DNA from: Axinella damicornis
Lineage: Eukaryota > Porifera > Demospongiae > Axinellida > Axinellidae
Reading direction: 5' to 3'
Assembly (NCBI GenBank): GCA_963931865.1
Contig: OZ007515.1
Coordinates: forward strand, 10,241,663-10,305,662
Length of the DNA: 64,000 nucleotides
The stretch's first letter is position 1. Every line of letters begins with the position of its first letter. Made by a program: the position numbers and the translations under genes. Shown here piece by piece: positions 22,421 to 35,612 of the stretch. Below the pieces are notes generated by a model. The model did no database searches and had not been told where the DNA came from. It saw only the letters and a list, made by a program, of their open reading frames with translations.

Positions 22421-25320
22421 TTAACTCTTTAGGGGCCAAATTCTTTCTCTAGGTCATTTTCAGTCTATAGAACACTTAAACATACCCTAATTTCTGTTCC
22501 CTGGCATTGCTGGGCTCGAAACTGCTCACACAGGTAATTTCAGCTATACTGAGCATATACGTGACTTAACCACACCCACCAATTAACGAGCTTGCAATCA
22601 AGCCTCCCGAGAAATGCCAACCTGCCGTAGCTGAAAAACGGGCGATGTATGCTGGAAATGGAGGCCCTACAAGGCAAGACAGCTACTTTCTAAGTCCATT
22701 TATAATGATATTCATGATCCACAAAATAAGACAGATTACGTCCCTTGTCGCAGTCACAGTCAGGGTATGGTTAGACAGAGGTTCAGTGCTCAGTTCAGCT
22801 ACAGCTTGCTTATCTCTGAAATTTTGTCCCACATTTCGGATCTTTCTCTCGTCTCATTAACTCTTTAGGGGCCAAATTCTTTCTCTAGGTCATTTTCAGT
22901 CTATAGAACACTTAAACATACCCTAATTTCTGTTCCCTGGCATTGCTGGGCTCGAAACTGCTCACACAGGTAATTTCAGCTATACTGAGCATATACGTGA
23001 CTTAACCACACCCACCAATTAACGAGCTTGCAATCAAGCCTCCCGAGAAATGCCAACCTGCCGTAGCTGAAAAACGGGCGATGTATGCTGGAAATGGAGG
23101 CCCTACAAGGCAAGACAGCTACTTTCTAAGTCCATTTATAATGATATTCATGATCCACAAAATAAGACAGATTACGTCCCTTGTCGCAGTCACAGTCAGG
23201 GTATGGTTAGACAGAGGTTCAGTGCTCAGTTCAGCTACAGCTTGCTTATCTCTGAAATTTTGTCCCACATTTCGGATCTTTCTCTCGTCTCATTAACTCT
23301 TTAGGGGCCAAATTCTTTCTCTAGGTCATTTTCAGTCTATAGAACACTTAAACATACCCTAATTTCTGTTCCCTGGCATTGCTGGGCTCGAAACTGCTCA
23401 CACAGGTAATTTCAGCTATACTGAGCATATACGTGACTTAACCACACCCACCAATTAACGAGCTTGCAATCAAGCCTCCCGAGAAATGCCAACCTGCCGT
23501 AGCTGAAAAACGGGCGATGTATGCTGGAAATGGAGGCCCTACAAGGCAAGACAGCTACTTTCTAAGTCCATTTATAATGATATTCATGATCCACAAAATA
23601 AGACAGATTACGTCCCTTGTCGCAGTCACAGTCAGGGTATGGTTAGACAGAGGTTCAGTGCTCAGTTCAGCTACAGCTTGCTTATCTCTGAAATTTTGTC
23701 CCACATTTCGGATCTTTCTCTCGTCTCATTAACTCTTTAGGGGCCAAATTCTTTCTCTAGGTCATTTTCAGTCTATAGAACACTTAAACATACCCTAATT
23801 TCTGTTCCCTGGCATTGCTGGGCTCGAAACTGCTCACACAGGTAATTTCAGCTATACTGAGCATATACGTGACTTAACCACACCCACCAATTAACGAGCT
23901 TGCAATCAAGCCTCCCGAGAAATGCCAACCTGCCGTAGCTGAAAAACGGGCGATGTATGCTGGAAATGGAGGCCCTACAAGGCAAGACAGCTACTTTCTA
24001 AGTCCATTTATAATGATATTCATGATCCACAAAATAAGACAGATTACGTCCCTTGTCGCAGTCACAGTCAGGGTATGGTTAGACAGAGGTTCAGTGCTCA
24101 GTTCAGCTACAGCTTGCTTATCTCTGAAATTTTGTCCCACATTTCGGATCTTTCTCTCGTCTCATTAACTCTTTAGGGGCCAAATTCTTTCTCTAGGTCA
24201 TTTTCAGTCTATAGAACACTTAAACATACCCTAATTTCTGTTCCCTGGCATTGCTGGGCTCGAAACTGCTCACACAGGTAATTTCAGCTATACTGAGCAT
24301 ATACGTGACTTAACCACACCCACCAATTAACGAGCTTGCAATCAAGCCTCCCGAGAAATGCCAACCTGCCGTAGCTGAAAAACGGGCGATGTATGCTGGA
24401 AATGGAGGCCCTACAAGGCAAGACAGCTACTTTCTAAGTCCATTTATAATGATATTCATGATCCACAAAATAAGACAGATTACGTCCCTTGTCGCAGTCA
24501 CAGTCAGGGTATGGTTAGACAGAGGTTCAGTGCTCAGTTCAGCTACAGCTTGCTTATCTCTGAAATTTTGTCCCACATTTCGGATCTTTCTCTCGTCTCA
24601 TTAACTCTTTAGGGGCCAAATTCTTTCTCTAGGTCATTTTCAGTCTATAGAACACTTAAACATACCCTAATTTCTGTTCCCTGGCATTGCTGGGCTCGAA
24701 ACTGCTCACACAGGTAATTTCAGCTATACTGAGCATATACGTGACTTAACCACACCCACCAATTAACGAGCTTGCAATCAAGCCTCCCGAGAAATGCCAA
24801 CCTGCCGTAGCTGAAAAACGGGCGATGTATGCTGGAAATGGAGGCCCTACAAGGCAAGACAGCTACTTTCTAAGTCCATTTATAATGATATTCATGATCC
24901 ACAAAATAAGACAGATTACGTCCCTTGTCGCAGTCACAGTCAGGGTATGGTTAGACAGAGGTTCAGTGCTCAGTTCAGCTACAGCTTGCTTATCTCTGAA
25001 ATTTTGTCCCACATTTCGGATCTTTCTCTCGTCTCATTAACTCTTTAGGGGCCAAATTCTTTCTCTAGGTCATTTTCAGTCTATAGAACACTTAAACATA
25101 CCCTAATTTCTGTTCCCTGGCATTGCTGGGCTCGAAACTGCTCACACAGGTAATTTCAGCTATACTGAGCATATACGTGACTTAACCACACCCACCAATT
25201 AACGAGCTTGCAATCAAGCCTCCCGAGAAATGCCAACCTGCCGTAGCTGAAAAACGGGCGATGTATGCTGGAAATGGAGGCCCTACAAGGCAAGACAGCT
25301 ACTTTCTAAGTCCATTTATG
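22421..25320. repeat. 436-bp tandem array, six full units plus partial
   Basis: Units start at 22421, 22857, 23293, 23729, 24165 and 24601, each beginning TTAACTCTTTAGGGG, and I see no difference between them. The seventh (25037) follows the unit for 284 bp and then continues into a different 3' half. Each unit is the 5' part of the MITE at 25037-25546 joined to about 152 bp of other sequence. The 71-residue frame repeated in each unit is not regarded as a gene. Confidence 0.95.
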
Positions 25321-25546
25321 CCAAAAACGGCGGAAATGGCCCTCCCAGTGCCGACCAAGACCTTTCTATCGCGGAGCCCAGACACGGCCATGCTGTTTGC
25401 ACCCTTCGGGTGCACCCACCCACCTCCCCCTGCCCCGCCCTCTCTGCTGGCGCAGAGCCTATCTCTCAAGGACATTGCCGGATGTGACATCATGAAGCTG
25501 AAAGTCTCATGACACCTTAAGGCGTCATTAGCTGGTAAACGGTTAA
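25037..25546. mobile_element. Complete TTAA MITE that founded the array
   Basis: Left end TTAACTCTTTAGGGGCCAA and right end (complement) TTAACCGTTTACCAGCTAA form imperfect inverted repeats that include TTAA. 510 bp. Related copies lie at 12955-13407 and, diverged, near 27060-27390. Confidence 0.7.
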
Positions 25547-26487
25547 TTATGACAGACTAAGAATTTTAGGGGTTTTTTTTACTGAAATGAAACATGCCTT
25601 ACTAAAAGGTGTTACAGTTTTAGTTTCGGTTAACCCTTTAACGAGTGAATTCTTCCCCCAAATTTAAAGTGTGCCATCTTCGTAGATGCTCCTTTCCCAT
25701 GCACTGTGTTTGCTCCTCAGGGCCCAGACTTGGTTGACCCAGCACACATGGAGAGTCCCCTCTGACCCCTAGAAGGCAAATAATTATCATGCAAGACCTC
25801 GGACCGGATCGGAATGGTGGCACATCATGTTTCTTGAGGACCAGAGTGCCAAATTCCTGTTTAGGGCCCTCGGTTGGATCTATAGTTATATAGGAGGCCT
25901 GTGGGTACCGCTGTGGAAAAGGGGTTTGGTGTGGGAACCATAGGGGGCAGGCCTGTGGGTACCACTGGAGAGAAGGGGTTTGGTACCAGTGGGGTCTGTT
26001 GCACTCCAACACTGCAAATATGGTTTGGTAGGCTAGTTTAGGCAGCAGTAGCCTGTTGTAGGCACTACTGTATAACGGTCAATGTAGTTATTCTGACTGC
26101 TGCTGATTTACTATCTACTGCTTCTTCTCACTTGGCATTGCGCGCAGTTAAGCTTGAAGAATAACTGCCTGGGAATGAGGCCACCGCACCCAATGAGGCC
26201 AAGCTGGCCGAAACTGCAGTCATATGGTCTTAAAGATTCAGCACTATATATCTACAGAATTGTCATTCTGATTTGAATTTTGTGGGTAGCTAATAAGTGT
26301 GCAAGGGTAATTTTGTATCCTACACATGTCGTGTAGCTACATGTCCCAGTTAAAGTTTTTAGATGTTTTGTACTAGCATCCTTATTTTCCCACAGTCAGT
26401 TAACCCTTTCAAGAATTCCCAAGCAGAGCTATCAAGTGTTCACCAAAAACTCATGACAATCTTAGGTGCATAACAATTGATTTCCAT
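25547..26487. other. Intergenic repeats, no gene seen
   Basis: Contains TTAACCCTTT starts at about 25630 and 26400, and a short duplicated GGCCTGTGGGTACC block around 25900-25980. A 124-codon minus-strand frame (25638-26012) overlaps this duplication and shows no recognisable protein features. Confidence 0.5.
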
Positions 26488-26935
26488 TAGGGGTGGGCGA
26501 TACCAGTTATTTTCAGTTCGATACGATACTGAGTATTTTACCTTCGATACTGTCGATACGATACTTTTTTCGATACCGATATTCATAAAAATGAAGCACA
26601 GATAAGACTTCAGGTAACTTCTTGAAATATAGCCATACGGTACTCCTTGGCTACTTCTCAGCTGTCACTGGGCTAACTGAGGCACCACCCATGATCAGAG
26701 AAAAAGATCCAGCCTCACTATCACCACCAGATACCATTACAAAGTCACAAACGACAAGTCTCTTTGGGAATGTGGAAAGGTTCAAAGGTTGAAATCCGTG
26801 AACAATATGCATGCGCACAAACTGTGTGTGCGGCGCGCGCAGGTATCGAAACACACCTGCAAGTATCGATACCATCAGCGCGTAAGCGAGTATCGACAGT
26901 ATCGAATATTTGGTATCGGTATCGGCCCACCCCTA
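26488..26935. mobile_element. hAT-type MITE with perfect 8-bp target duplication
   Basis: TAGGGGTGGGCGATACC at the left and GGTATCGGCCCACCCCTA at the right, flanked by ATTTCCAT on both sides (26480-26487 and 26936-26943). 448 bp, rich in TATCGATAC-like palindromes. 8-bp duplication and this end sequence fit hAT elements. No transposase. Confidence 0.85.
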
Positions 26936-27435
26936 ATTTCCATGTAAAACTTTTAACTGAAGGGACAGATCTGTCCACCTGTATGTAAGAGAGTTAAAGA
27001 AGTGTGGGAATGTCCCATGCACCAATTTACTTTGCATGCATGGCCATAATTCCATGCAGTTTTCCTGAGTTGACCTTAACCACACCTACTCATTCAGTTC
27101 AAGACACTTGGGAAATGCCAACACGTTGAAACTGAAAAACAGGCCTTGAACGCTAGTGCATGATTGAGGGCAAGGTGAGAGGCTGGGTTTCTGTAAGTCA
27201 CTTCATACACATAAAGACTACCCTAGCTCCAAAACAAAGTCCCTTCTACAGCCAAGCAGAGACACAGCCATGTGCTGTCATCCTTTGGGTGACAGCCACC
27301 CACCCACTTCCCATAGTCCCACCCTTCAGCTGACGCGAAAACTATCTCCCAAGAGCACTGCTGGAAGTAATATCATGAAGTTCCATGTTGTATAACATTG
27401 TTGTTACTTAAATGATGCACTCTAGATGCATGTAG

Positions 27436-28000
27436 TCACTGACTAACAGTCAGGTGAATACTCCTCCATCCATCACCCACGGTGTATGCCAGCACACTGA
27501 CAATGTAGGCTTTACCAGGATCCAGCCTTGAGAGAATGTACTCAGTTGTGCGATTATCAATATTTACTGTCGTTTCCTCTTGGTTCTCTCACTGGATAAA
27601 AAGCTTGTAGCCACGTATTTGAATAACATGCCGTTTGTTAGAGCAACTTGTGTTTGAAGACCAACGGTTCATATGACACTGCCAATTATCATTTGAAATG
27701 AGAGGCCATCAACAGCCAAATTCCTGGATTGTCCACTCAATGATGTTTTCAGAGGCCGACTCAGATATCACCGACTCCGCGGATATTAGGAAAATTCAGT
27801 GCTAGTGATCCATAGCTCGCAGTGTCCTTCCCTTTTGTGCTCCAACTGATATCAACAAATCCACCATTTCTTGCTTCAAATTGCTATCCCCAGCAACTGC
27901 CTCTGAATCGGTTTCCCTTGCCTGCTTCTAAGAGGTCAAGAGGTGTATTGATTTCTAGTCCTTTGGGTTGACATTGGCACAAAATGCCGAATTGATGCCT
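27436..28000 (-). pseudogene. Fibronectin-III-like gene fragment with in-frame stops
   Basis: On the minus strand a coherent stretch reads VIQIRGYKLFIQ, stop, ENQEETTVNIDNRTTEYILS, RLDPGKAYIVSVLAYTVGDG, matching the C, C', E and F strands of an FN3 domain. Upstream pieces (GGFVDISWSTKGK; NTPLDLLEAGKGNRF) lie in the same direction but are separated by stops and a frame change. The stop inside the FN3 domain is a TGA at 27592-27594, and another TGA follows EFGC. Read as a decayed gene or one degenerate exon group. Confidence 0.55.
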
Positions 28001-28039
28001 GTATGACAAATAAAGTGCATAACAACAATGCCACTTAAC

Positions 28040-28703
28040 TTTGATGTGTATACCAAATACTACACACCTCATGTCTCACAACAATGGTGTAGCTAGGACA
28101 GAAGGCTGGCGTTTGGGTGCTGCATGGACACCAAGCTATACCTTCTCACACTGAATGATGCTCCAGTTAGTACTTCAACGGCTCTTTTAGTGTCTACCAA
28201 TATGAACCACAATCCACAATGGAGATCTGCTACAACAATGTTTTTGGCATTGGAGAGGGTTTACTGCATGGGGGCACACTAACACAATACAATCAAGGGA
28301 ACAAACTTGGCAGCAATGCCTTGGAGGTTTGAAAGAAGGGTCACACGACAACTGCTCACCAGTACATCGCCATACTAGACCATATGGCCACAAAGAGTGA
28401 TTGTTGCATGCATGGATATAGCATGGCAGGCAATGATTATGATCATGAGATTGAGGGTCTTTATAATACATGAATCATGTTTCTGCCATAAACATGTTTT
28501 ACTTCAACTGCCACATTGAGATCACCAGCAAATACAAAACAGTCACTTTGATGTGTAATACTACACATCTCATACCTCACAACAATGGTGCTAGAATACA
28601 CAAGGCATCTGGATGCTGCATGGACACCAAGTTAGTTATACCTTTTCACACTGCATAGAGTCTACAGTTAGCACTTCAGAGGCAATGTTTGTGTCTACCA
28701 AGA
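28040..28703. repeat. Direct repeat pair of about 150 bp
   Basis: About 28050-28200 and 28550-28703 share ACTACACAYCTCATRYCTCAC, then TGGATGCTGCATGGACACCA-type and TTGTGTCTACCAA blocks about 500 bp apart. No coding potential recognised. Confidence 0.6.
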
Positions 28704-29235
28704 AGCAATAAATTGAATTGTGGGGCATATTAATCCATTGCGAGGCTGCTTTAGATACAATACCTAAGCAGTACGGTATGTAATGTATTCGCTGCATGCA
28801 TCAATTGGAGAGGGTCTTGTTTTTACCTCAACTACTAAATGCATAGCTGTACATGTCTTCCTTTCCATTCCAGGAGTGTCGATGTCCAATCCCCAGCTGT
28901 AGGTTAGAGCAACCTACCCCAGCAACTAGCTGTACTGGATGGTGGTCAAGGGTGTGATAACTACTTCTTTGAGACTACCACAAAGCTGACAACCTAGTCT
29001 TGCCCACTTCACTTCATAGCTCATTGTGATCCTAGCCACAAAGGGGAGGTGCATAATTCCCATAAAAAGGAGAGGGTGTGATTAGGATTATAGAGAACTG
29101 TGTAGACACATGCAATGGCACAGGCTTAATTGGCGTAATTGGCCTGGAGACTTGATCGAAGCCCCAAGTTTGTGCAGCAACTGAAGCAGAGTGCTTGTGC
29201 TTGAGGCTGTGAATGGTGCCTGTGCCAGTGAGTAT

Positions 29236-29341
<106 letters not shown>

Positions 29342-29881
29342 GTATTGAAATGTGTGAACCACCCAATTATAAACCAATGGACCACCACCACAAACATTGG
29401 TGTGTGCAAATTTAGGCATTACCACTTTGTACCCAATGATCACATAGCAGGAATGGTTCCCAGACCTATTTTTGGCAAGTAGAGGGGAAAATAGCTGGGT
29501 GAACAGCCTATTCAGTTTTCATTCCAAGTGTTGGAATGTTGGCACTCCAATCAGGTTGTGTTGCGTAGGTGATGTAATAGATTGCATTCTTCATGTATCG
29601 TCGTTTTACGTGTGAATCGAAAGCAAATGAATAATGTTGACTGAGTGATCAAGATGACGTGTAGGAGGTTGGACTATGCAGGACTGAAACCAGGTTCATA
29701 TTCATGCAGAATAGCAAGTATGTATATACTAACTGACTGACATTGGTGTACTGGTTTATTGTCAGTGGTGGAAGGTCTGCATGAATTGTGAAGTTGTATG
29801 TAGCTATGTCAGTGATTTTTATCCCCCTCAGGTTGTACTGCATGACAAGTCTGATGTTTTGTGTCAAACCATCCAAGCCAG

Positions 29882-32800
29882 ATGATCCGGATGAGGAATC
29901 AGAGTTTTAGTGCAGCTATTGCTGTTGCATTTCTGACCCTATTTTGGTAAAAACAATAAGACTAACTGTACATCATTACTAATTTCATACCACAAACCAA
30001 TAGCTGATTGAGAAGTCTACAGTAAGTTAACTGTAGTACCATTATCAATTTTACGCAAAAACAGAGCAACTCAAATTTATATATAGAGTGCCTACAATGC
30101 CTAATGCCTAAGTTAGTTACGTGTGTACCTTATTGTTTCTTACACAATTTAAGTGTGGGGTTATGACACATCTCATGCCAGACTACAAAATCCAATGTAA
30201 GTACTAACCTATGTAACAGGAAGATGATGAAATGAATAGCTGACTTGAATGATTATGTCAAACAGTGCACTGGTTGGCACTTGCAGTTGTTGATATCAAA
30301 TTTCCAGCTGTTTTCGCAATTGAACAGAACTCACACTCATAAACAGGTTGTACAAAAAGATATTGATTTGTCTTCAAAGGGTTAAATATATGCCAAGAGG
30401 TCTGACTCATATGGCCACACAGTAGTGGATGCTTTAGCTTTAGCTAGGGCTGATTGTATACCTTTCAGTTAAAGTATTATTACAATGTGAAGTCGCAGGT
30501 CTCAATAGTCATGCTACACACTCTTACCGTAGGGTTCAATCTTCTACATGCTCCTATCTCAACCCACCAAGGATTCATTTCTATGGCAGATTTCGTGCTA
30601 ACACAAGCAGCATCAACAATTTTGCTACCAACTACAACATGTCCTTACCCGAATCAGAGTTCTACAAGATGTGGGGTCCAAATGCTACAGGTGAATTTGC
30701 ATTCGAAGATGCTTACATCAAGTCTGTCACCTACGAAAATGGAACACAATCATTTACCGACGCCATTGTAGGCAAGCTAGTTGTCACTAATCCAAGAGAG
30801 GTGCATGCTAAAATAGTTGATCTTGACACTGAATGTTTCTATAAATCAACTGTGTTTGGTCTTAGATTTGGAGTGAACTGGCCAACAAAATCAACTGAAT
30901 CAGCTGAAGATGCCTTCATTGGAGACTGGATTCCTTCAGTGTTGGCAAAAGATTACTGGATGCAGGTTGTATGTGCCAACCCCTATAGGAGAAAGGAGGT
31001 GATGTCCCCTGAACAGGCTGTGGAATCACTGACACACCAGAAAAAGCACTTCAAATACTCATGGCTTTATGATGATCCTCCTTCTGATGTCAAGACTTCG
31101 TGGATATACAAATCTGGTGGAGAAGACTCTTCCGTCTTTCTTTGCAAAGTTCCCCAGAATATTTCACTGCTGGAGGAGTACTTCCCTGACCAACATGTAT
31201 CTGCTAGATCCACATCAAGAATCAAAAATGTCACATGGAGTGAAGAAGTTAGCTCACCAATACTTCAGGAGCTGAAGGAGGCTAGTGCAAAGACTGGCTA
31301 CCTATCGGTATCTGTTACACTGCACCTGTTCACTTTCAGCGACCAAGACTACCTGTACAAAAACTTTTCATATGGACTAGTGACGGGAACAATAGGAGTT
31401 GGCAGTCGAGATGAACCTCTGAACTTCAGTGGAGAGAGGTTGCTCTCCTTTGAGTTTGTTGATCAGCCAAAGCTCCCTTCACAAGAGATGAAGGACTGTG
31501 CGACCAAGGTGCCTGTTAGTCATGACAACCTCAATGTTACTTGGATGGCAAAAGCTCCATTTGTGGTTAGTCTGGCTGAGCAGAGAGTGACGATTGATTT
31601 CAGCAGTGCTATATCAATGGACATCACTAACAATGTACGGAATCTTGGAGAACTTTTCCTAGGAATTTTTGATAACTCTGAGTCGTGTGTTATCCAGAGC
31701 AGTTCATTCGTTCTGAACAACTCCGTAATCCAGGAAATGGGTGGAGTACTTGACTTCAAGCTCCCCTCCTGGCAAATAGGAAAACTTGTGAATTCAAAGT
31801 TAGTAGTAGCACGCTTGCAAGGAAGTGAGAATGCCACAAGGACAACATATCCTTTCTGTGATCAGCAAGGTGGTATGGCAGTGGTCACGATCTTGGAGAG
31901 ACCATACTTCCTACGCCCTTTTGATCAATACGTTTTCAGAATGGAAGCCCGTGAAACTATATCTTTGGACCTCTTCCTCACATATTTTGGACAACCCGTG
32001 GCAGGTGTGGACATTGAGATTTTTCCTGATCCTGAGCAGATTGGTCCTTATACTAATGCACTGCCCACTCCACCTTCAGATGAAGCCTTCAACTATATAA
32101 AAGAAGCCACTACAAATATGAAAGGTAGAGCAACAGTCACTTTCAGCGCTAAGGATATTGGCTATCCTCGTGGAGACCGGTCAATTGATGGGCAGGTGTA
32201 TTTCTTCCTTTACCGTGTGAAAGGAGATCCTCAGTTCTGTAACCACACTGATTTGCAGCCTTTAATTTACCCTCCCTGGTGCATAAATGAAATTTCGATT
32301 CTAGTGTGGAGCAGCAACGAGACATTTAAGTTTGTTCCACCATACACATGGGCAGACCACATCCAGCCCATCTTCCTGCAGTACAAACGTCTTTACCCAG
32401 CAATGCAGAACATCCTCAACATGGGAAACTATTCTGATGTGACACTTCCAAGGAATATCCGACTAATCAATATGTCCATGAGGCTTGATATTCATCACCC
32501 CAGCTACATGCCAGTAACCAGAGACCTCTCTCCACTCAAGCGGAAAGTTATTCTTGATTGGCTAGAAAATCCCCTTTATAGTCATTCCGGTACACCTACT
32601 ACTAACGTTGAGGAATCATGCCCTTTGATATCCCACAGTCCAACTCAGTTACTGCCATTCGATTGCCAGTTGCAGCTCGACGTCTCTCAGCTTGGATTTG
32701 ATGCTGATAAATATTATGCAAACCTTGCACAGAGGAACAAAGATGTCCCGATGAGTTCATGGCAGGAGGATGCACTAGCTGGTAACTGTACTATAGAGAA

Positions 32801-33779
32801 GTTGAGAGAGTATCTACAAGATGCACTTGAAATAGAGTTTGCCACTATTCCATTGTATCTAACAGCCCTTTATTCTATTCGTGATGGTTGTAACACCTGG
32901 GCATCCCGACTGATCCGTGGTGTAGTCATGCAAGAGATGTTGCACTTGACACAGTCCGCAAACCTACTCATTTCAGTGGGTGGAAGGCCAATTATCGACA
33001 GTCCTAATGCTGTACCAAAGTACCCTGCTAAAGGCCTACCTGGTGGGGTCCTTCCAAACCTTGAGATATCCCTCCGAAGGTTTTCACTGCAGCAAATTCA
33101 TGATGTGTTCATGGCTGTTGAATACCCACACTATAGGACCAGGAATCAAAATGATCCACAGTTTCTGTCAAATACCATTGGACAGTTCTACATTCAGATT
33201 GAAGAATGCATGGAGTATCTTCTGACAGTGAAGAAACAGAACATATTTTGCGACTGCGCTGATAAACAAGTCAAATGGCCTTATCAGAATGATTACGGAA
33301 CGGTCCACATTGTCACAAACATGGCAACAGCAAAGCAGGCCATTTTGGAGATCATAGAGCAAGGGGAAGGAAACGGTCCTGGTAACCCTGTTTACCTAGA
33401 TACCGGTGATTATTCTCACTTTTATAAGTTCAAGGAAATATATTGTCAGCATCAGTTGGTGAAACATGGAACAAAGTACTCTTTCAGTGGACCCAACATT
33501 ACATTTAATCCTAATGGTGTTTGGTCAATGCGGGACAACCCAAGTAAGTCTGGTCTTGGTACAGCGAATGTCTACAATGCTGCAAGAGCATTCAATCGAC
33601 TCTATCACAGTCTTCTGAAAGCATTGCAAGTGGTGTTTGATAGCAATCCAGGTGGCATGTCAGGAGCACTGCCAATCATGGAATCACTAGAACTTCACGG
33701 GAAGCAGTTGATGAGGGATCCCATGCCAAACGATCCCACCCACACATGTGGACCTGTGTTTGACTATGACTGGGAATGA
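29882..33779 (+). CDS. Secreted VioB/RebD/StaD-like protein, copy B
   Basis: Exons 29882-29946 (leader MIRMRNQSFSAAIAVAFLTL, identical to copy A) and 30533-33779, predicting 1103 residues, the same length as copy A with no internal gaps. Acceptor TTACCGTAG; the intron is 586 bp against 302 bp in copy A. The ferritin-like core is the same: LEIEFATIPLYL and QEMLHLTQSANLLISVGGRP, as is the N-terminal PRIHFYGRF. PSYMPSSRDLSP of copy A is PSYMPVTRDLSP here. Scattered substitutions include loss of one early Cys (VQCSTC to VQSSTC). Both frames are fully open over 3.2 kb while third positions differ, which supports both being functional. The direct duplication includes at least 0.9 kb upstream sequence. 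Expected to be secreted and N-glycosylated; catalytic role unknown. Confidence 0.9.
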
Positions 33780-34078
33780 GAGGGAATGTGAATGGATGAC
33801 TGCATGTATGTAGCTGTTTTATAAAGCTGTTGTTTTATTATTGCAAATTATTATAGGGGGGAAAAAAATACTAAATCGGTCAACCATTTCCCAGACCATT
33901 TTTCCCTGATTTTTCGCACATGGAGGGGAAAAATTGGAACGAGACTACCCCCCACTGGTTTCGTGAAACTTTTTTAGTAGGTCTGAAATTCAGGAGTATA
34001 CTATAAAACATCACAATGATGTTATTTTGGGAAAACAGTTTGGAGATGCCCCATTAGTCGTATATACCATGACCTGAC

Positions 34079-34120
34079 GCTAACCCTAACCTGACCCTAA
34101 CCCTAACCTGACCCTACCCT
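34079..34120. repeat. Interstitial telomere-like tract (CCCTAA/CCTGAC)
   Basis: Alternating CTAACCCTAAC and CTGACCCTAAC units, a degenerate form of the animal TTAGGG repeat, in about 40 bp. Confidence 0.7.
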
Positions 34121-34249
34121 TAAACATAAATCTGAATAAACCCTAAATCTAAACCACCACCAGCCCCACCCTCCTCCCTTCTGATTCTGAATTGGGCATA
34201 CTTATGACTAGTTTTCTGTGTTTCTCACACAATGTCATTGTTTCCATCT

Positions 34250-34720
34250 CCTCTGCTGTCAGTGTTTGCAGGGTTTCTTGTGTTTCTCAGACCAACCCTC
34301 TGGGGTTTCTTGTGTTTGGATTTCTCAGCCCCACCCACCCTTTATACTGTGCGAGTGTTTCTTGTGTTTCTTTTGTCCCCAGCCCCACCCACCTTCATAC
34401 TGTCTGTGTTTCTGGGGTTTCTTGTGTTTCTCAGCCCTCTATGTATTGAGTTTGTTGTGTTTCTTGTGTTTCTCAGCCCTTTATACAGTCTGTGTTTCTG
34501 GGGTTTCTTGTGTTTCTTGTGTTTCTCGTGTTTCTCAGCCCTTTATACAGTCTGTGTATCGGGTTTCTTGTGTTTCTTGTGTTTCTCAGCCCCTCCCACC
34601 ATCTGTGTTTCTGGGGTTTCTTGTGTTTCTTGTGTTTCTCAGCCCCATCCACCGTTTATATGGTCTGTGTTTCTGGGGTTTCTTGTGTTTCTTGCGTTTC
34701 TCAGCCCCACCCACCATTTT
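34250..34720. repeat. TTTCTGGGGTTTCTTGTG minisatellite
   Basis: Six or more degenerate units of roughly 80-90 bp, each holding TTTCTGGGGTTTCTTGTGTT, one or more TTTCTTGTG copies, CTCAGCCCC and a short variable spacer. Confidence 0.85.
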
Positions 34721-35403
34721 AAGCTACTCATCAGAATTACGTCGTTGATTCTGACCAATCAAATGAACTCTTAGAAACCCTACTCCTGGACTGTAGCCCA
34801 CGACCTTAAGGAATGAGACTAGTCTCACAGGCTAGCCCCTCGAATTTTCCCCAGCATGGATCGACTCACATGACCGCATGGGGGAAAAGGTGGGTCTAGA
34901 CCACTTTGCTTGGGCTCTGCGGTAGAGCCAATCAGATTGCAGATCGATGTCACGTGTGATCTTTCAAATCGCTCGGTGCAAGCGTTCAGGACTGTCTGAA
35001 GTGGGGCTGTGTTTGCTGTTAAGGGGTTAAGCAAGTAACTTCAGTACAAATGATAGTTGCCGTAGATGTGCATGCACTGGCGATGATATGTGTTGGTACG
35101 TGTTGCTGATGTGCGTCAATGAATAGTGAAATACTGATCTTTGTCTCCTTCCTGTGCAGGCTATTAGTAAGCTAACAAAATTAACCATGCATTTAAGGTA
35201 TCATTACAAATAATACAATATAAGATTCCATTTTGTTGCACTGTTTAGGCATTTGTTCTGTGATTGATATTATGTTTCAGATATGTCACACGTATTACAA
35301 CAACAAAATAAAAACTTTTCAGTATAGCAATTTTGATGAATCTAATCTTTCTAGATGACATGCAGCAAATTTACAACTAACCAGTTCTCAGAAGTGACCT
35401 GCA

Positions 35404-35406
<3 letters not shown>

Positions 35407-35447
<41 letters not shown>

Positions 35448-35450
35448 ATT
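35407..35450. repeat. (GATA)n microsatellite
   Basis: About ten GATA units. A similar run stands at 47323-47396 within the receptor kinase gene. Confidence 0.95.
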
Positions 35451-35612
35451 TTAATTTTAGACAGGAAATGTCGATCCCTTCAGCCACCTGGCTGGTCCTC
35501 CAGGGAGTCCTGCACATACAGTACACACAATAACTGCACATTCGTCTACAAAAATTACAAAATCAAAACACATACAGAAAAGCACGATCGTAATCAATGA
35601 CACAGTGACAGG

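Larger units (their letters stand above)
33780..35612. other. Intergenic repeats between VioB-B and the receptor kinase
   Basis: Holds GGGGAAAAA/TTTTTCCC elements around 33880-33945 and 34830-34890, the telomere-like tract, a TTTCTTGTG minisatellite and a GATA run. Open frames over the minisatellite (34192-34774) are low complexity. No gene seen. Confidence 0.6.

Noticed and set aside
22645..25040. Identical 71-codon frame repeated six times
   Set aside because: It spans the junction of the MITE part and the other part of the tandem unit, is identical because the DNA is identical, and has no protein features.
25638..26012. 124-codon minus-strand frame
   Set aside because: Lies in duplicated repeat sequence and shows no domain, leader or splice context.
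34192..34774. Three overlapping frames of 85-180 codons
   Set aside because: Translated TTTCTTGTG minisatellite; all three frames stay open and repeat the same FLVFL-type motif.
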